Below, piece after piece: positions 47,762-58,400 of a DNA stretch of 64,000 nt; positions within the stretch are counted from its first letter, which is position 1, and each line of letters begins with the position of its first letter. The stretch lies in assembly GCF_009674775.1 (NCBI RefSeq), contig NZ_WKKE01000014.1:62001-126000 (forward strand), read 5' to 3'. The notes beneath the pieces are model-generated. The model searched no databases and was not told the origin of the DNA. It worked only from the letters and a program-made list of their open reading frames with translations. The stretch is from Flavobacterium sp. LC2016-23 (lineage in GTDB: Bacteria > Bacteroidota > Bacteroidia > Flavobacteriales > Flavobacteriaceae). The position numbers and the translations under genes were made by a program.

Positions 47762-49240
47762 TTATTTTATAGCTTTATTCCCTATATGAATATTGTAAAA
47801 CTTCCATTCTTCATGTGCTACAGCTCTGCCCAGTTTCAAACCTTCAATATTATCTGATTGAATGTGATACCCTCCCATCACTCTGGAAATTCCTGCCATA
47901 TTTGCTGTTTCGGTAAAAGTTGGAAATTTCAGGACTACTTTTTTTCCTAAATGATCCGGTTCTGTCAATGCTCCTGCTACCAGTTCTACAGACTGACCAA
48001 ACTTATCGCTGCCTGTCCAAAGTTTTAAAGCTTCCGCACAGCCTGCGCTTATGGTACTGTGACCGGAAACATAACTCGGAAAAGGCGGACATAAAAAGGT
48101 GTCCGGAGAAAAAGGTCTCCATTCCTGCCCCTGCATGGCAATGATTCCTTTTCCGGGACCTCCCCAACCGTTGATGGGTTTATCACCATAATAGTAATGC
48201 ACTAAAGCATTGGGTCTTGCTGAATCATAAAACATTTTGGTATCCCAGCACGCAATAAAACAATCCATCGCTGTGAGCTGATTTAAAAAGTACATTTTTA
48301 CATCCTGATCTAACGTATGATTATCTCTTCTGGAGACGTCCTGGGCAAATTTTAGCCAGTGACCGGCCTGCTGGACCGATTTTGGTCCGTCCCTCATAAA
48401 TTCAACAAGTGCTTTATCTTCATCTGTCAGCCCGGCTTGTAACGCGATTACTTCATCAACTTCTTTTTTGAGTTGGTCTGAACCAAATAAGGGTGGAGGC
48501 GCAGAACGGAATTGATCTGCTGACTTCAATCCGACAGGTTTTACTTTATTCCAAAAAGGAGTTAAGCAAGCGGGGGCAAATTTTCCGCCTTTCCCATCAG
48601 AAAAATATTTCGGCTGCCAGTGATTAATATCGTTCATTTTATCCACAGGGTTTACCGGTACATATTTGCTGTAATCAAAAAATGCGACTCCATTTGAACC
48701 CTCTTCTTCCGCATACTGATTGGAACCGTCTCCTTTTCGTGCCGCAATCACTGCTTTGGCGGCTAAATTGCCTATCCCTTCAGGAGTATTGGGATCTACG
48801 GATTTGTTTGCGGGATCGTAACCTAGTTCCTTCATGAATGAATCAAATAATTCTTTATCAGTGTAATAATATTCACAAAGTGCTCCGTAAGCGGCATAAC
48901 TTATGGCGATTTCTTTGTTTTTTACATTTTGGTCTTTCTTTGGCTGTCTTTTCACATCCTTTAGATATACCGGAATTGCTTTTGCGTCATAACGACTCCA
49001 TGCATCAAAAACCGCTATAAAAGTCAACCCCAGAAAGCGGGAAGTTATAGTGGGCCTTGGCCGAAATTTATCTGTATTATTTGCAGTGGCAAGAACTGCC
49101 ATTTCTCCCCACTTATAAGCAATGTTATTTTTTCCTGTGGGTTCCTTAATTTGATTTTTGGTCTCTTTAACCTGCGCCAGCATATTTATATTTAAAGCAC
49201 TAAAAAAAAGCACTTTAAACAAAAGTTTATACATTTTCAT
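47762..49240 (-). CDS. Vanadium-dependent haloperoxidase-like (PAP2-superfamily) enzyme
   Basis: This 492-residue exported protein has the helical PAP2/vanadate-binding fold. Key motifs are RPNALVHYY near residue 340, PFPSYVSGHSTISAG at about 388-402 (phosphate/vanadate loop with the first His) and GGYHIQSDNIEG near 457-468 (second His, apical ligand). Bacterial vanadium haloperoxidases oxidise halides with hydrogen peroxide; the same fold also serves as acid phosphatase, and the sequence alone does not decide between them. It is flanked by FG-GAP lipoproteins and a small unknown in the same direction. Confidence 0.87.
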   Translation of the reverse strand: MKMYKLLFKVLFFSALNINMLAQVKETKNQIKEPTGKNNIAYKWGEMAVLATANNTDKFRPRPTITSRFLGLTFIAVFDAWSRYDAKAIPVYLKDVKRQPKKDQNVKNKEIAISYAAYGALCEYYYTDKELFDSFMKELGYDPANKSVDPNTPEGIGNLAAKAVIAARKGDGSNQYAEEEGSNGVAFFDYSKYVPVNPVDKMNDINHWQPKYFSDGKGGKFAPACLTPFWNKVKPVGLKSADQFRSAPPPLFGSDQLKKEVDEVIALQAGLTDEDKALVEFMRDGPKSVQQAGHWLKFAQDVSRRDNHTLDQDVKMYFLNQLTAMDCFIACWDTKMFYDSARPNALVHYYYGDKPINGWGGPGKGIIAMQGQEWRPFSPDTFLCPPFPSYVSGHSTISAGCAEALKLWTGSDKFGQSVELVAGALTEPDHLGKKVVLKFPTFTETANMAGISRVMGGYHIQSDNIEGLKLGRAVAHEEWKFYNIHIGNKAIK

Positions 49241-49408
49241 CCTGATAATTTTATATGGTTTTTAATAGCTTTCTTTTCAATTAGCAGTAATTGAATCTTT
49301 GGTGTTACATTCTAAACAGGCAGCTTCATCTTAATTTAAAAAGTAAGATTTAGAGCCAGGGCATGATTTAGTAATCAAGTCTGTTTATATGTAACATTAA
49401 AGGAAATA

Positions 49409-49948
49409 CTATACGCAATCAGGAGGAGGATAATTGGTTGTAAAATATCCGGAAAGAAGGTCTCTTTTTGGATCGTATGAAGATAGGGTGTGATGAAAAA
49501 CTAATCCGGAAGTTGTTCCTAAATTAATTACATCACTAATAATATAATCCGGAAGAAAGGATTTTACTAATTTTTTATTTGGATTTTCTTTATCCGAATT
49601 TGTATCAAATAATTGATTTTCGACAATTTTTATTAAGTCTTTACTCAAAACCTCTTTATGAGAATTTTTAAGGCAATATAATTTCAAAACATTGTTTACA
49701 ATTCTTTTCTTAAAAACATGATAGGTTTTGTTTTTGATAACGAAATTTTCATTAACATCTTCAATACCAGAATCTACCACATAAGCATAAGGGGTAATTT
49801 TAACTTCAATTATTTCAAAATTTGAATTATCAGTTTTCTCCATAGCATTTACCCATACTTGCTCTTGTTGTTCAGCAAACATCATATAAAAACCTAAAAC
49901 ATTGAGAAACAATGTTATGATTAAAAAAAGTGATGCAATTCTTTTCAT
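49409..49948 (-). CDS. Small membrane-anchored protein of unknown function with Pro-Pro-Pro-Asp-Cys tail
   Basis: I start at the ATG ending at 49948 because MKRIASLFLIITLFLNVLGF is a normal signal or anchor helix; nine more codons are possible upstream. The 179-residue protein has no domain I recognise. Residues 35-150 are predicted alpha/beta with charged loops, and the C-terminus reads GYFTTNYPPPDCV, with a cysteine second from the end. Proteins of similar size and Pro-rich Cys-ending tails occur beside outer-membrane transport genes in Bacteroidetes (recollection). It is the first gene of the haloperoxidase block. Confidence 0.6.
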   Translation of the reverse strand: MKRIASLFLIITLFLNVLGFYMMFAEQQEQVWVNAMEKTDNSNFEIIEVKITPYAYVVDSGIEDVNENFVIKNKTYHVFKKRIVNNVLKLYCLKNSHKEVLSKDLIKIVENQLFDTNSDKENPNKKLVKSFLPDYIISDVINLGTTSGLVFHHTLSSYDPKRDLLSGYFTTNYPPPDCV

Positions 49949-50346
49949 ATTGAAAACACAGTTGAAATTGAGCATCGATGGTACCGTTGACTAACCAGTG
50001 GTAAAACCTCAGCTGTTTAAAGCATACGTATTATATCAAATGGTATCCTGTTTTACAGGATTTGCAAAGATTATTGTATATGTCACCTGGAATTAAAATA
50101 AAAGGTCTCATCATTTGAAGTTTTGTTCCTGAATTTAGTATTACGATAAACAAAAATCAATACAAAACGGAAACAAAAATCGGAGATAAGCAGGGCTTAT
50201 TATTTAAAATATATTCCGGCTGGTAATTGTTATACAGACTAAACACTTTAGAAAATATACGATAAGGATAAACAGCGCAGGTTAATGCGCTGTTTTCCAA
50301 ATTACTAACTTAACTAACTCAAACTTAGACTAAACTTAATTATTAT
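49949..50346. other. Promoter region of the haloperoxidase block and terminator of SusD 2
   Basis: This 398-base gap holds the terminator of the second SusD gene at 50271-50294 and, to its left, the probable promoter of the haloperoxidase block. A small hairpin (ATCCTGT/ACAGGAT, 50045-50061) lies within it. No TAnnTTTG box with a matching -33 partner and no coding frame were found. Confidence 0.45.
50271..50294 (-). terminator. Terminator of the second SusD gene
   Basis: AACAGCGCA (50271-50279) pairs with TGCGCTGTT (50286-50294) around GGTTAA, 53 bases past the stop codon. The T-rich tail is short, so some read-through into the haloperoxidase block is possible. Confidence 0.6.
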
Positions 50347-51846
50347 TTAATAACCAGGATTATTGTTACTTGGTTTTATATTAGGATTAGAAGATGTTTC
50401 TCTGTTTGGTATTGGCCATAATTCACTTTTACCAACTTTAAAACCAGTCCCCTGCAGTTCAGTAGCAGCGATACCCCATCTTATAATATCATCAAAACGA
50501 ACTTGTTCGCCGGCTAATTCCACTTTACGCTCATGAACAATTGCTGTAAATACAGCTTCTTTTGTCGGAGCAATTGCCGTTACTAAACCTGCACGGTCTC
50601 TAACTTCTTTGATATAGGCAATAGCAGCTGTTTGTGAACCTCCGGCTCTTTGGTTTTCACATTCTGCTTTCATTAGCAATACATCTGAATAACGCATTAC
50701 TTTGAAGTTGATACTTGAATCCAGATTTTCATCAGTACGTTTATAGTAATTTTGATATTTTTTCCATCCTGCTCTTCTAAGACCTTCAGATGATGAAAAA
50801 TTAGCGGCTGTCATTGTATTGGCTCCGTTATTGTATTTTGATCCCGGCACGTAAAAAGTATCTGCAAAACGTTTGTCACCCGGCTCATACTCATCCAGCA
50901 AATCATCTGAGGGATACACATTGTACCACCCTAAGTTTCCATATTCCTGACCTCTAAGAGTTGATTCAGCAACACCATCTCCGGCCGTATCACTACCCCA
51001 TTTATCACCCACTCCTAAATTTTCATCGTATTCAATCTCAAAAATTGATTCGGGACCATGCTCCGTTTCATCCATAAAGTTGTTGTAAAAATTAGATTCT
51101 AAAGTAAATCCCGTAACGTTATTAAAAGCAGCCAGAGCTTCATCGTATTTTTTTTGATATAACAATACTTTCCCTAAATAAGCAAATGCTGCTTCTTTGG
51201 TTGCTCTTCCAATATTCTGTTGCAGCGTTGCGTTTGTAGTTTTACTAAACAGATTTTTTGAAGCAAAATCAAAATCATCTGTAATCAATTTATAGACTTC
51301 TTCTTTAGGACTTCTTGCAGCACCGGTTATAGTCTGGCTGGTGTAAATTGGCAGATCACCAAAACGAGGCAGTAACAGAAAATAATAATAGGCTCTTAAA
51401 AAGTGGGCTTCTCCCAAATATTTATTTTTTTCGGCTTGTGTCAAAACTGAACTTGGTAAGGCCTGAATCTTTGCTTCATTATCCAATACAAAATTGGCTT
51501 TGGATATTCCTAAGAAACAGGTTTCCCAATAGTATTGAATGATATCACTACTTGCATCAAAGGAAAAATTCAGGAAGGGTGTTTTGTTCCCTTCTAATTG
51601 TGGATTTCCCTTATTTTCCTGAGACATATTGTCTAATGCAAAGAAAAGATGTCTCGCGTATAGTCCTCTTGTTTGCAGGTTTGCATAAGCTGCATTTACC
51701 GCAGACTCTACCTGATTTTTCGTTTTAAAGAAAGTTTCCGGTGATAACGCATTTGGATTGGTTAATTCTAAATCCTTAGTGTCACATGAATTTATTGCAA
51801 AAATCGCGGACAATACTACTACTATATATTTTATTTTTTTCATCAT
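50347..51846 (-). CDS. SusD/RagB-family outer-membrane lipoprotein (pair 2)
   Basis: The 499-residue surface glycan-binding protein has a lipoprotein signal ending in INSC (Cys21), followed by the usual N-terminal LELTNPNALSPETFF motif, tetratricopeptide-like helices (GEAHFLRAYYYFLLLPRFGDLP) and a C-terminal RKVELAGEQVRFDDIIRWG segment, then LWPIPNRETSSNPN. It belongs with the SusC gene upstream, 10 bases away. The hybrid regulator encoded next to the pair probably controls it. Confidence 0.93.
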   Translation of the reverse strand: MMKKIKYIVVVLSAIFAINSCDTKDLELTNPNALSPETFFKTKNQVESAVNAAYANLQTRGLYARHLFFALDNMSQENKGNPQLEGNKTPFLNFSFDASSDIIQYYWETCFLGISKANFVLDNEAKIQALPSSVLTQAEKNKYLGEAHFLRAYYYFLLLPRFGDLPIYTSQTITGAARSPKEEVYKLITDDFDFASKNLFSKTTNATLQQNIGRATKEAAFAYLGKVLLYQKKYDEALAAFNNVTGFTLESNFYNNFMDETEHGPESIFEIEYDENLGVGDKWGSDTAGDGVAESTLRGQEYGNLGWYNVYPSDDLLDEYEPGDKRFADTFYVPGSKYNNGANTMTAANFSSSEGLRRAGWKKYQNYYKRTDENLDSSINFKVMRYSDVLLMKAECENQRAGGSQTAAIAYIKEVRDRAGLVTAIAPTKEAVFTAIVHERKVELAGEQVRFDDIIRWGIAATELQGTGFKVGKSELWPIPNRETSSNPNIKPSNNNPGY

Positions 51847-51856
51847 CTTTTATATA

Positions 51857-54800
51857 TTAAAATGTAACTTCAAGACCAAAAATTACTGATTTTGGTTGTG
51901 GATACCTTCCTATATCAATTCCGGCAGAATTTGCATTAGTATCTACACGTGCAATTTCAGGATCGAGACCAGAATATTTTGTAACGGTAACAAGATTTTG
52001 CCCACTTACATAGAATCTTATACTTGAAAAATGGCTGTTGAATGTTTCTCCTGATAGTGTATATCCTAAAGTAACATTTTTTAATCTTGTGAAAGAACCG
52101 TCTTCAACATATCGCTGACTAGCTAAAGACCAGTTTTGCTCTGCACCACGTGCTCTTGGTAACGTTGCTGATGGATTGGTAACCTGACCATTTACAACAA
52201 TGGATCTGTCTAAAACATCTGTACCGGAGTTAAACAAACGCTGCATTGCCTCGAGATCAAACTTATTCGCATTAAAAATATCATTTCCCTGAACGCCTGA
52301 TATAAAACAGTTAAAATCGAAATTTTTATAGGCAGCCGTAAGGTTTAAACCATATGTAAAATCCGGATATGGATTTCCAATATTTCTTTTATCATTGGAG
52401 TTGATTATTTTATTGCCATCATGGTCAACAAATCTGATATCACCTGGCTGAACTACAGTCTGACCTGCTCCTAAAACAGCATCTACTTCTGCCTGGTTTT
52501 GGTAGATTCCGTTGGTTTCATACCCCCAGAAATAGAATAATGGCTGCCCTACTTCGAGTCTGGAGAAACTCTCTAAACCAGCTCTTCCTGACGGACCGCC
52601 TAATACGCTGGTTACACCCGGTGCCAAAGCCGTTACTTCGTTTTTGCTGGTCCCTAAATTGGCTGTCGCAGACCAGGTAAAATCACCTTTTCTGTCATTG
52701 TAACCTAATGTTATTTCATATCCGCTTACTTTTACATCAGCAACATTTTGTATTTGAGTTCCTCCCGGAGAACCAGTAGAAGCAGGAAGTGGTACCGCGA
52801 AAAGAATATCACTACTTTTATTATTAAAATACTCGATAGATCCGGTAAATTTTTCGTCAAACAAACCAAAATCCAAACCTATGTTTCTATCTTTTTTAGA
52901 CTCCCACTGCAAGTCCGGATTTGGGGCACTTCCTGAAGTAGTACCTATTCCTGCTTCTCCGTTAAACGGGTAGGTATAATTTGTTGCTAAACTAGAACTG
53001 TATCTGTAATCGTCTATTTTATCATTACCTGTTGTTCCTATCGTACCTCTAATTTTCAATGTGCTGAAAATAGATTTTTCCATGAATTTTTCTTTTGCAA
53101 TATTCCATCCTAAAGCAAGAGAGTAGAAATTACCAAAACGTTTATTAGCTCCAAATCTCGAAGAACCGTCTCTACGTCCTGAAACAGCAAAAAGGTATTT
53201 ATCATCGTAATCATAATTGATACGGGCTACATAACCTAAATTGTTTGTTTCAAAATTATTAGAACTTAAATTAGCGTTCTGAAGACTCAACTGATCAATT
53301 TCATCAGAAATTAAGTTTCGGCTGCCGGCAGTTATATTACGGCTTTTATTTTCTATTTTCGTTATAACTCCTAATACTTCAATATTGTGTTTACCGGCAA
53401 TAGTTGTTTTGTATGTTAAGCTATTATCAAACACAATAGTCTGACCCTGAGAATTTATTTCAGCAGTTGACGAATAATCCTGAAAATGGGCTGCACCATC
53501 GCGATAGCTGGGAATAAATGTATGATCTCTGCTGGTGTAATAATCTAAAGAAACCTGCGATCTGTATTTTAATCCTTTGTATATTTCTAATTCAGCAAAT
53601 ATGTTTCCTATTATAGATACTCCGTTAATTTTTTGGTATCCCCAGTTTGCCACACGTACAGGATTTTCTGCATCCTGTCCGTCACTTCCCTGAGAAGGCC
53701 CCTGATAGCCACCTTTATTATTTTCATTGTAAACCGGTAAGTAAGGTGCCATTTTAATAGCATGCTCCAACAAAGTTCTTCCTCCTGCACTACGCTCCGG
53801 ATTGGTTGTACTAAAAGACAGTCCGACATTACTTCCTATAGTTAGTTTACCAACGTTTTGCGTATTATTGGCTCTGAAAGAATATCGTTCAAAACCTGTA
53901 CCGATAAGGGATCCTTCCTGTTTCAAATATCCCGCAGAATAACGACTTGTAGCATTCTCGGTACCGCTTGAGAAACTCAAATTATAATCCTGCATAAGAC
54001 CATCCTGAAATATTTCGTCCTGCCAATTTGTATTTCTATTTCCAAATTCAGCAGCTCTTGCCGTTAAATCACTTCCCAAATCTTTAGCGTACTGAAGATA
54101 CTGCTGTGTATTTAAAACGTCATATCTTTTGGTCACGGTCTGAGAACCTACGTATGAACTAAATGTTATTTTCCCCGGGCCTTTTTTCCCTTTTTTTGTA
54201 GTTACCATAATGACCCCATTAAAAGCTTTTGAACCGTATAAAGCTGTTGTTGAGGCGTCTTTTAAAACCGACATGGACTCAATATCATTAGGACTTAGTC
54301 CTGATAAGTTTCCTGTCAGAACTCCGTCAATTACATACAGTGGAGAACTGTTATTCATGGTCGCTAAACCACGAATAGTTACTGTAGGGCTGGAACCCGG
54401 TGCTCCATTTACAACACTTACACCTGCTGCCCTGCCCTGCAAAGCTGACTCTGCATTGGTAATAGGTACCGCCGTAATATCTTTTGCACTTACTGTTGAA
54501 ATTGCTCCTGTTACCTTGGTTCTCTTTTGAGTACCGTAAGCTATTACGACTTCATTTAAGGCTTGTGTAGATTCCATCAATTTAACATCAATTACAGTCT
54601 GGCTGCCCACAGTAATCGTTTGCGAAATCAAACCAACGAAAGAATACGTTATTTTGTCTCCTGCGTTTATCCCGTTTAAAGTGTACTTACCATCAAAATC
54701 TGTTGATGTGCTATTTTTGGAACCTTGTACGTTAATACCGGCACCAGGCAATGGAAATCCCGAAGGATCCGTAACCACACCCTTTATGGTCTTTGATTGT

Positions 54801-54865
54801 GCCATCATATTCTGACTGCTAATTATTAGCAATGCAATTATTGCAAATTTTAATTTCAAAATCAT
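51857..54865 (-). CDS. SusC/RagA-family TonB-dependent transporter (pair 2)
   Basis: This 1002-residue outer-membrane channel has a signal peptide, a carboxypeptidase-like domain (GVVTDPSGFPLPGAGINVQG), the plug with LYVIDGVLTG and VLKDASTTALYGSKAFNGV, and a barrel ending in the aromatic FGLEVTF. Together with the SusD protein it should import oligosaccharides detected by the neighbouring hybrid regulator. Start and length are typical. The two SusC proteins of the window differ clearly, so they probably recognise different ligands. Confidence 0.93.
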   Translation of the reverse strand: MILKLKFAIIALLIISSQNMMAQSKTIKGVVTDPSGFPLPGAGINVQGSKNSTSTDFDGKYTLNGINAGDKITYSFVGLISQTITVGSQTVIDVKLMESTQALNEVVIAYGTQKRTKVTGAISTVSAKDITAVPITNAESALQGRAAGVSVVNGAPGSSPTVTIRGLATMNNSSPLYVIDGVLTGNLSGLSPNDIESMSVLKDASTTALYGSKAFNGVIMVTTKKGKKGPGKITFSSYVGSQTVTKRYDVLNTQQYLQYAKDLGSDLTARAAEFGNRNTNWQDEIFQDGLMQDYNLSFSSGTENATSRYSAGYLKQEGSLIGTGFERYSFRANNTQNVGKLTIGSNVGLSFSTTNPERSAGGRTLLEHAIKMAPYLPVYNENNKGGYQGPSQGSDGQDAENPVRVANWGYQKINGVSIIGNIFAELEIYKGLKYRSQVSLDYYTSRDHTFIPSYRDGAAHFQDYSSTAEINSQGQTIVFDNSLTYKTTIAGKHNIEVLGVITKIENKSRNITAGSRNLISDEIDQLSLQNANLSSNNFETNNLGYVARINYDYDDKYLFAVSGRRDGSSRFGANKRFGNFYSLALGWNIAKEKFMEKSIFSTLKIRGTIGTTGNDKIDDYRYSSSLATNYTYPFNGEAGIGTTSGSAPNPDLQWESKKDRNIGLDFGLFDEKFTGSIEYFNNKSSDILFAVPLPASTGSPGGTQIQNVADVKVSGYEITLGYNDRKGDFTWSATANLGTSKNEVTALAPGVTSVLGGPSGRAGLESFSRLEVGQPLFYFWGYETNGIYQNQAEVDAVLGAGQTVVQPGDIRFVDHDGNKIINSNDKRNIGNPYPDFTYGLNLTAAYKNFDFNCFISGVQGNDIFNANKFDLEAMQRLFNSGTDVLDRSIVVNGQVTNPSATLPRARGAEQNWSLASQRYVEDGSFTRLKNVTLGYTLSGETFNSHFSSIRFYVSGQNLVTVTKYSGLDPEIARVDTNANSAGIDIGRYPQPKSVIFGLEVTF

Positions 54866-55091
54866 ATTAATTGGTTTTTGTTTGGTTTAGATAATTATTG
54901 GTCGTAAAGTTTTCTGTTTATTTTCCTTTGTGAGTTTTCGTGAATCACTGCTGTTTTCTAAATTGTTTTTCCGAGTTACAGCTATCGTTTCATTCTAATT
55001 TGGGGAAAAGGTTTTCAGCACGTAAATTTGGTTCTGTTTCATCTTATAAATTGTTACTAATCATTTGGGAATCATGTGATATTGATCTACT

Positions 55092-55099
55092 CAAAAATA
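55092..55099 (-). promoter_or_regulatory. Candidate -7 box for SusC/D pair 2
   Basis: Read on the minus strand the bases are TATTTTTG, fitting TAnnTTTG, with the SusC start 227 bases downstream. No -33 TTG at normal spacing is seen, which would fit an activator-dependent promoter. Confidence 0.3.
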
Positions 55100-55139
55100 T
55101 GACGTTAACATAAATTTCACATAGTAAAAATGATGCAAA

Positions 55140-55166
55140 AACTATCAAATTTGTAGCATGATAGTT
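55140..55166. promoter_or_regulatory. Inverted repeat, candidate operator for the hybrid regulator
   Basis: AACTATCA (55140-55147) and TGATAGTT (55159-55166) are exact reverse complements around an 11-base AT-rich spacer. The site is centred about 57 bases upstream of the candidate -7 box, a normal place for activator binding. AraC-type sites are often direct repeats, so the link to the regulator is inference. Confidence 0.4.
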
Positions 55167-55410
55167 AAAAAAACCAACAAAATCAGTCTTTTACATTTAT
55201 TTAATGACAAAAAGAAAAATAATATATTAACAATAATAACAATCATTTTATTCGATATATAAAAAAATAAAAGTCAATACTGAGTATTTAATAATTATTA
55301 AAAAACAAAAGTTACCCTCACTTCGTTGTTGTTTTACTAATTGAAAGGCAAATATGTCATTTTATAAGCTGTTATTTAACCTGGTAATTTGCAGATATTT
55401 TTTTATTAAA

Positions 55411-55438
55411 TAAAAAAAAGACGGCCGAAACCGTCTTT
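55411..55438 (-). terminator. Terminator of the hybrid regulator gene
   Basis: AAAGACGG (55417-55424) pairs with CCGTCTTT (55431-55438) around CCGAAA; on the minus strand eight T residues follow. It lies 19 bases past the stop codon. Confidence 0.9.
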
Positions 55439-55456
55439 AATACTGCTTTAAAAAAG

Positions 55457-58400
55457 CTATTGTTTATTGTTTTGTGTAGGCAGATATCCGTATTTTTCTT
55501 TATAACATTTTGTAAAATAAGAAGGAGAACTAAAACCTACTTTAAAACTAATTTCGGTTATATTATCATTGCCCAATTCTATTAATTCTTTAGCTTTTTC
55601 CAGGCGAACAGTGCGTATAAATTCATTTACCGATATACCTGTAAGGGTTTTAATTTTTCGATACAACTGGCTTCTGCTCAAAAATACCTTCGAAGCCAAA
55701 TCCTCTACACTTAATTCAGGTTCACTAATGTTTTTGTTAATGTAATTCAGCACATTTTTTATAAATTCATTATCTAAAGTGGTCGTTTTTTCTTTTGCTT
55801 TTGGAGTAATTCCGTTATAGAATTTATTAAACATAATTTGCCTGCTGTTTAGTAGCTGCACTAAACTGGATCTTAAAATATCCATATCAAAAGGTTTACT
55901 CAGATACATATCGGCGCCGGAATCAATTCCTTCTAATCTGTCTTTAATTAATGCTTTTGCAGATAACATCATTAGCGGAATGTGGCTGGTTTTCAAATCT
56001 GCTTTAATATTTTTACACAACTCTAAACCACTCATTACCGGCATAATGACATCTGTTAAAATCAAATCAGGTAATTTCTGCAAGGCTAATTCCAGACCCA
56101 CCTGACCGTTCTCTGCTACTATAACTTTATACTCTTTTTTGAGTTCGTTTTTTAAATAATTGCGCAGTTCCACATTGTCTTCTACAATCAGAATCGTATA
56201 AATTCGGTCCTGTTTTTCGTAATCATCCTGCGATTCAGTCTCTGCTTTTTCAACTATCGGTGTGAAGCTTATTTTTTTCTCCTTTTTAAATTCCTCCACC
56301 AGTATTTCGTTTTCATTAAAGAATTCTTTTCCAACAGGAAATAGTAATTTAAAAGTCGTTCCTACTCCCAATTCGCTTTCTACTTCTATGATTCCTTTGT
56401 GTAATTCTACAAATCCGCGAACAACTTCCAGTCCTATTCCTGTACTTCCATAATAGGCTTTATTTAAATTATTTACCTGATAGAAACGGTCAAAAATTCG
56501 CTTAATATCTTTTTTGTCTAATCCCGAACCCGTATCTTCAACAATAACCTCAAAAGAGGGATAGGTGCCAGCTGAACTTATTAAAGGAAAATGAATCAGT
56601 TCTTCCTTAACTTCTACTTTTACCGTAATTCTTCCATTGTCCGGAGTCACTTTAAAAGCATTTGACACTACATTAAAAATAATTTTCTCGAACATTTTAG
56701 GGTCAATCCAATCTTTCAGGGTAGTTTTATTAGACTCAAACTGCAACTGAATGCCCCGACTGAATGCTTCTTCATCAAAATAACTGACAATTTCTTTTGT
56801 AAAACCTACCACTTCAATAAGTTGCAATTGCAGGGTCATTTTATTAAACTGCAATTGATTAAAATCCATTAACTCATTGATTAAGCGGGAGAGCCTGTCC
56901 GAACTTTTCTGAATAGTCTGCAATTTATTCAGCACACCATCCGGTAATTCCTGGCTATTATTCCTGATTATATCTGCTAATGGATTTAAAATTAAAGTAA
57001 GCGGTGTCCTGAACTCATGCGAGATATTGGTAAAGAACTGTAACTTTTTATTATTTAATTTTTCAATTTGAAATGCTTTCTTTTTCTCAAATTCTATCAT
57101 TTGTTTTTGTTTAAAACGATTCTGATAGTATTGATTGGTAAAATGAATCGCTGCAAACAGCAGTAAAGAATAGAATAAATACGCAAAGGAAGTTTTCCAC
57201 CAGGGCGGTAAAATTTCAATTTTTAATTCCAGAGGCTTTTGGCTCCAGACTCCGTTTTTTTCAGCTGCTTTAACCTTGAAGGTATAGTTGCCCGGTGCTA
57301 AATTTGTATAAGTTGCCGAACGTTTACTGCCTACATAATTCCAGGAATCCTCAAATCCCTCTAAATAATAGGCAAATTCATTTCTCGCGGGAAAAGAATA
57401 ATTGACAGCAATAAAATCAATTGTAAATACAGACTGATCGTGTTTAAGGATTATTTTTTTTGTTTCCGATATTACTTTTATCAGTGGCGAATTTTTTTCA
57501 AGCGGTCCAACCGATTTATTAAAAAGTTTTAGGTCCGTTAAATAAATTGGGAGCTGTTTTTTACTTTTAACCAAATTCGCCGGATTAAAATAATTTAAAC
57601 CTTCATAGCTTCCAAAATAAAGTAATCCATTCTCATCTTTCAGGACAGCATTGTTATTAAAATCATTTCCCAGCAAACCGTCATATATAGAGTAATTGAC
57701 TGTTGTTTTGTTTTTTAAATCAAGTCTTGTAATTCCTTTCTTTCCGCTTAGCCAGATACATCCGTCATTTGATTCTACAATGGACGAAATTGATTTTTCA
57801 TGCAGCCCTTTGAAATTCACATACCATTTCAAGGCAGCTGTTTTTTTATTATAGCTGAATAAACCGGCACCGTCAGTACCAATCCAGATTTCTTTGTTTT
57901 TGGCCTCATACAAGGTATTGATTGTATGCGTGCTTTTATGATTTTCAAGCTTTGCAGACATTTTATCCCGAAAAGAAGTCACTGAAAAAGAAACAAAATC
58001 ATTCGTATTAACCTTATACAGTCCTGTTGTTGATCCCACCCAGACAGCATCATCTGAATCTACCATCACCTTTCTGATGTCTGCATTCATTAACCTATTG
58101 GTTTCAAATACTTTTGAATTACAGTGATGAAATTTACCATCAGAAGGAGTATAATAATGTAATCCTTTTGAAAAAGTTCCTATCCAAATTACCCCTCTGG
58201 AATCTTCACTGATACTCATAATATTATCGGAGGCCAGATCGGGAGTATTTCTGGTATTGTAATTTATAAAATTTGTGGTTCCTTTCTTTAAAACAAAAAT
58301 TCCTTCATTCCAGCTGGATAACCAAATATTCTGCTTTTTATCAATAAATACATTGGTTATATTGTCATTGGTTAGTCCCGAATAAAGGCTTGTGTCAGAT

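Larger units (their letters stand above)
54866..55456. other. Promoter region of SusC/D pair 2 and terminator of the hybrid regulator
   Basis: This 591-base AT-rich gap should control the second SusC/D pair. It contains a candidate -7 box at 55092-55099, an inverted repeat at 55140-55166 and the regulator's terminator at 55417-55438. No coding frame is apparent. Confidence 0.5.
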
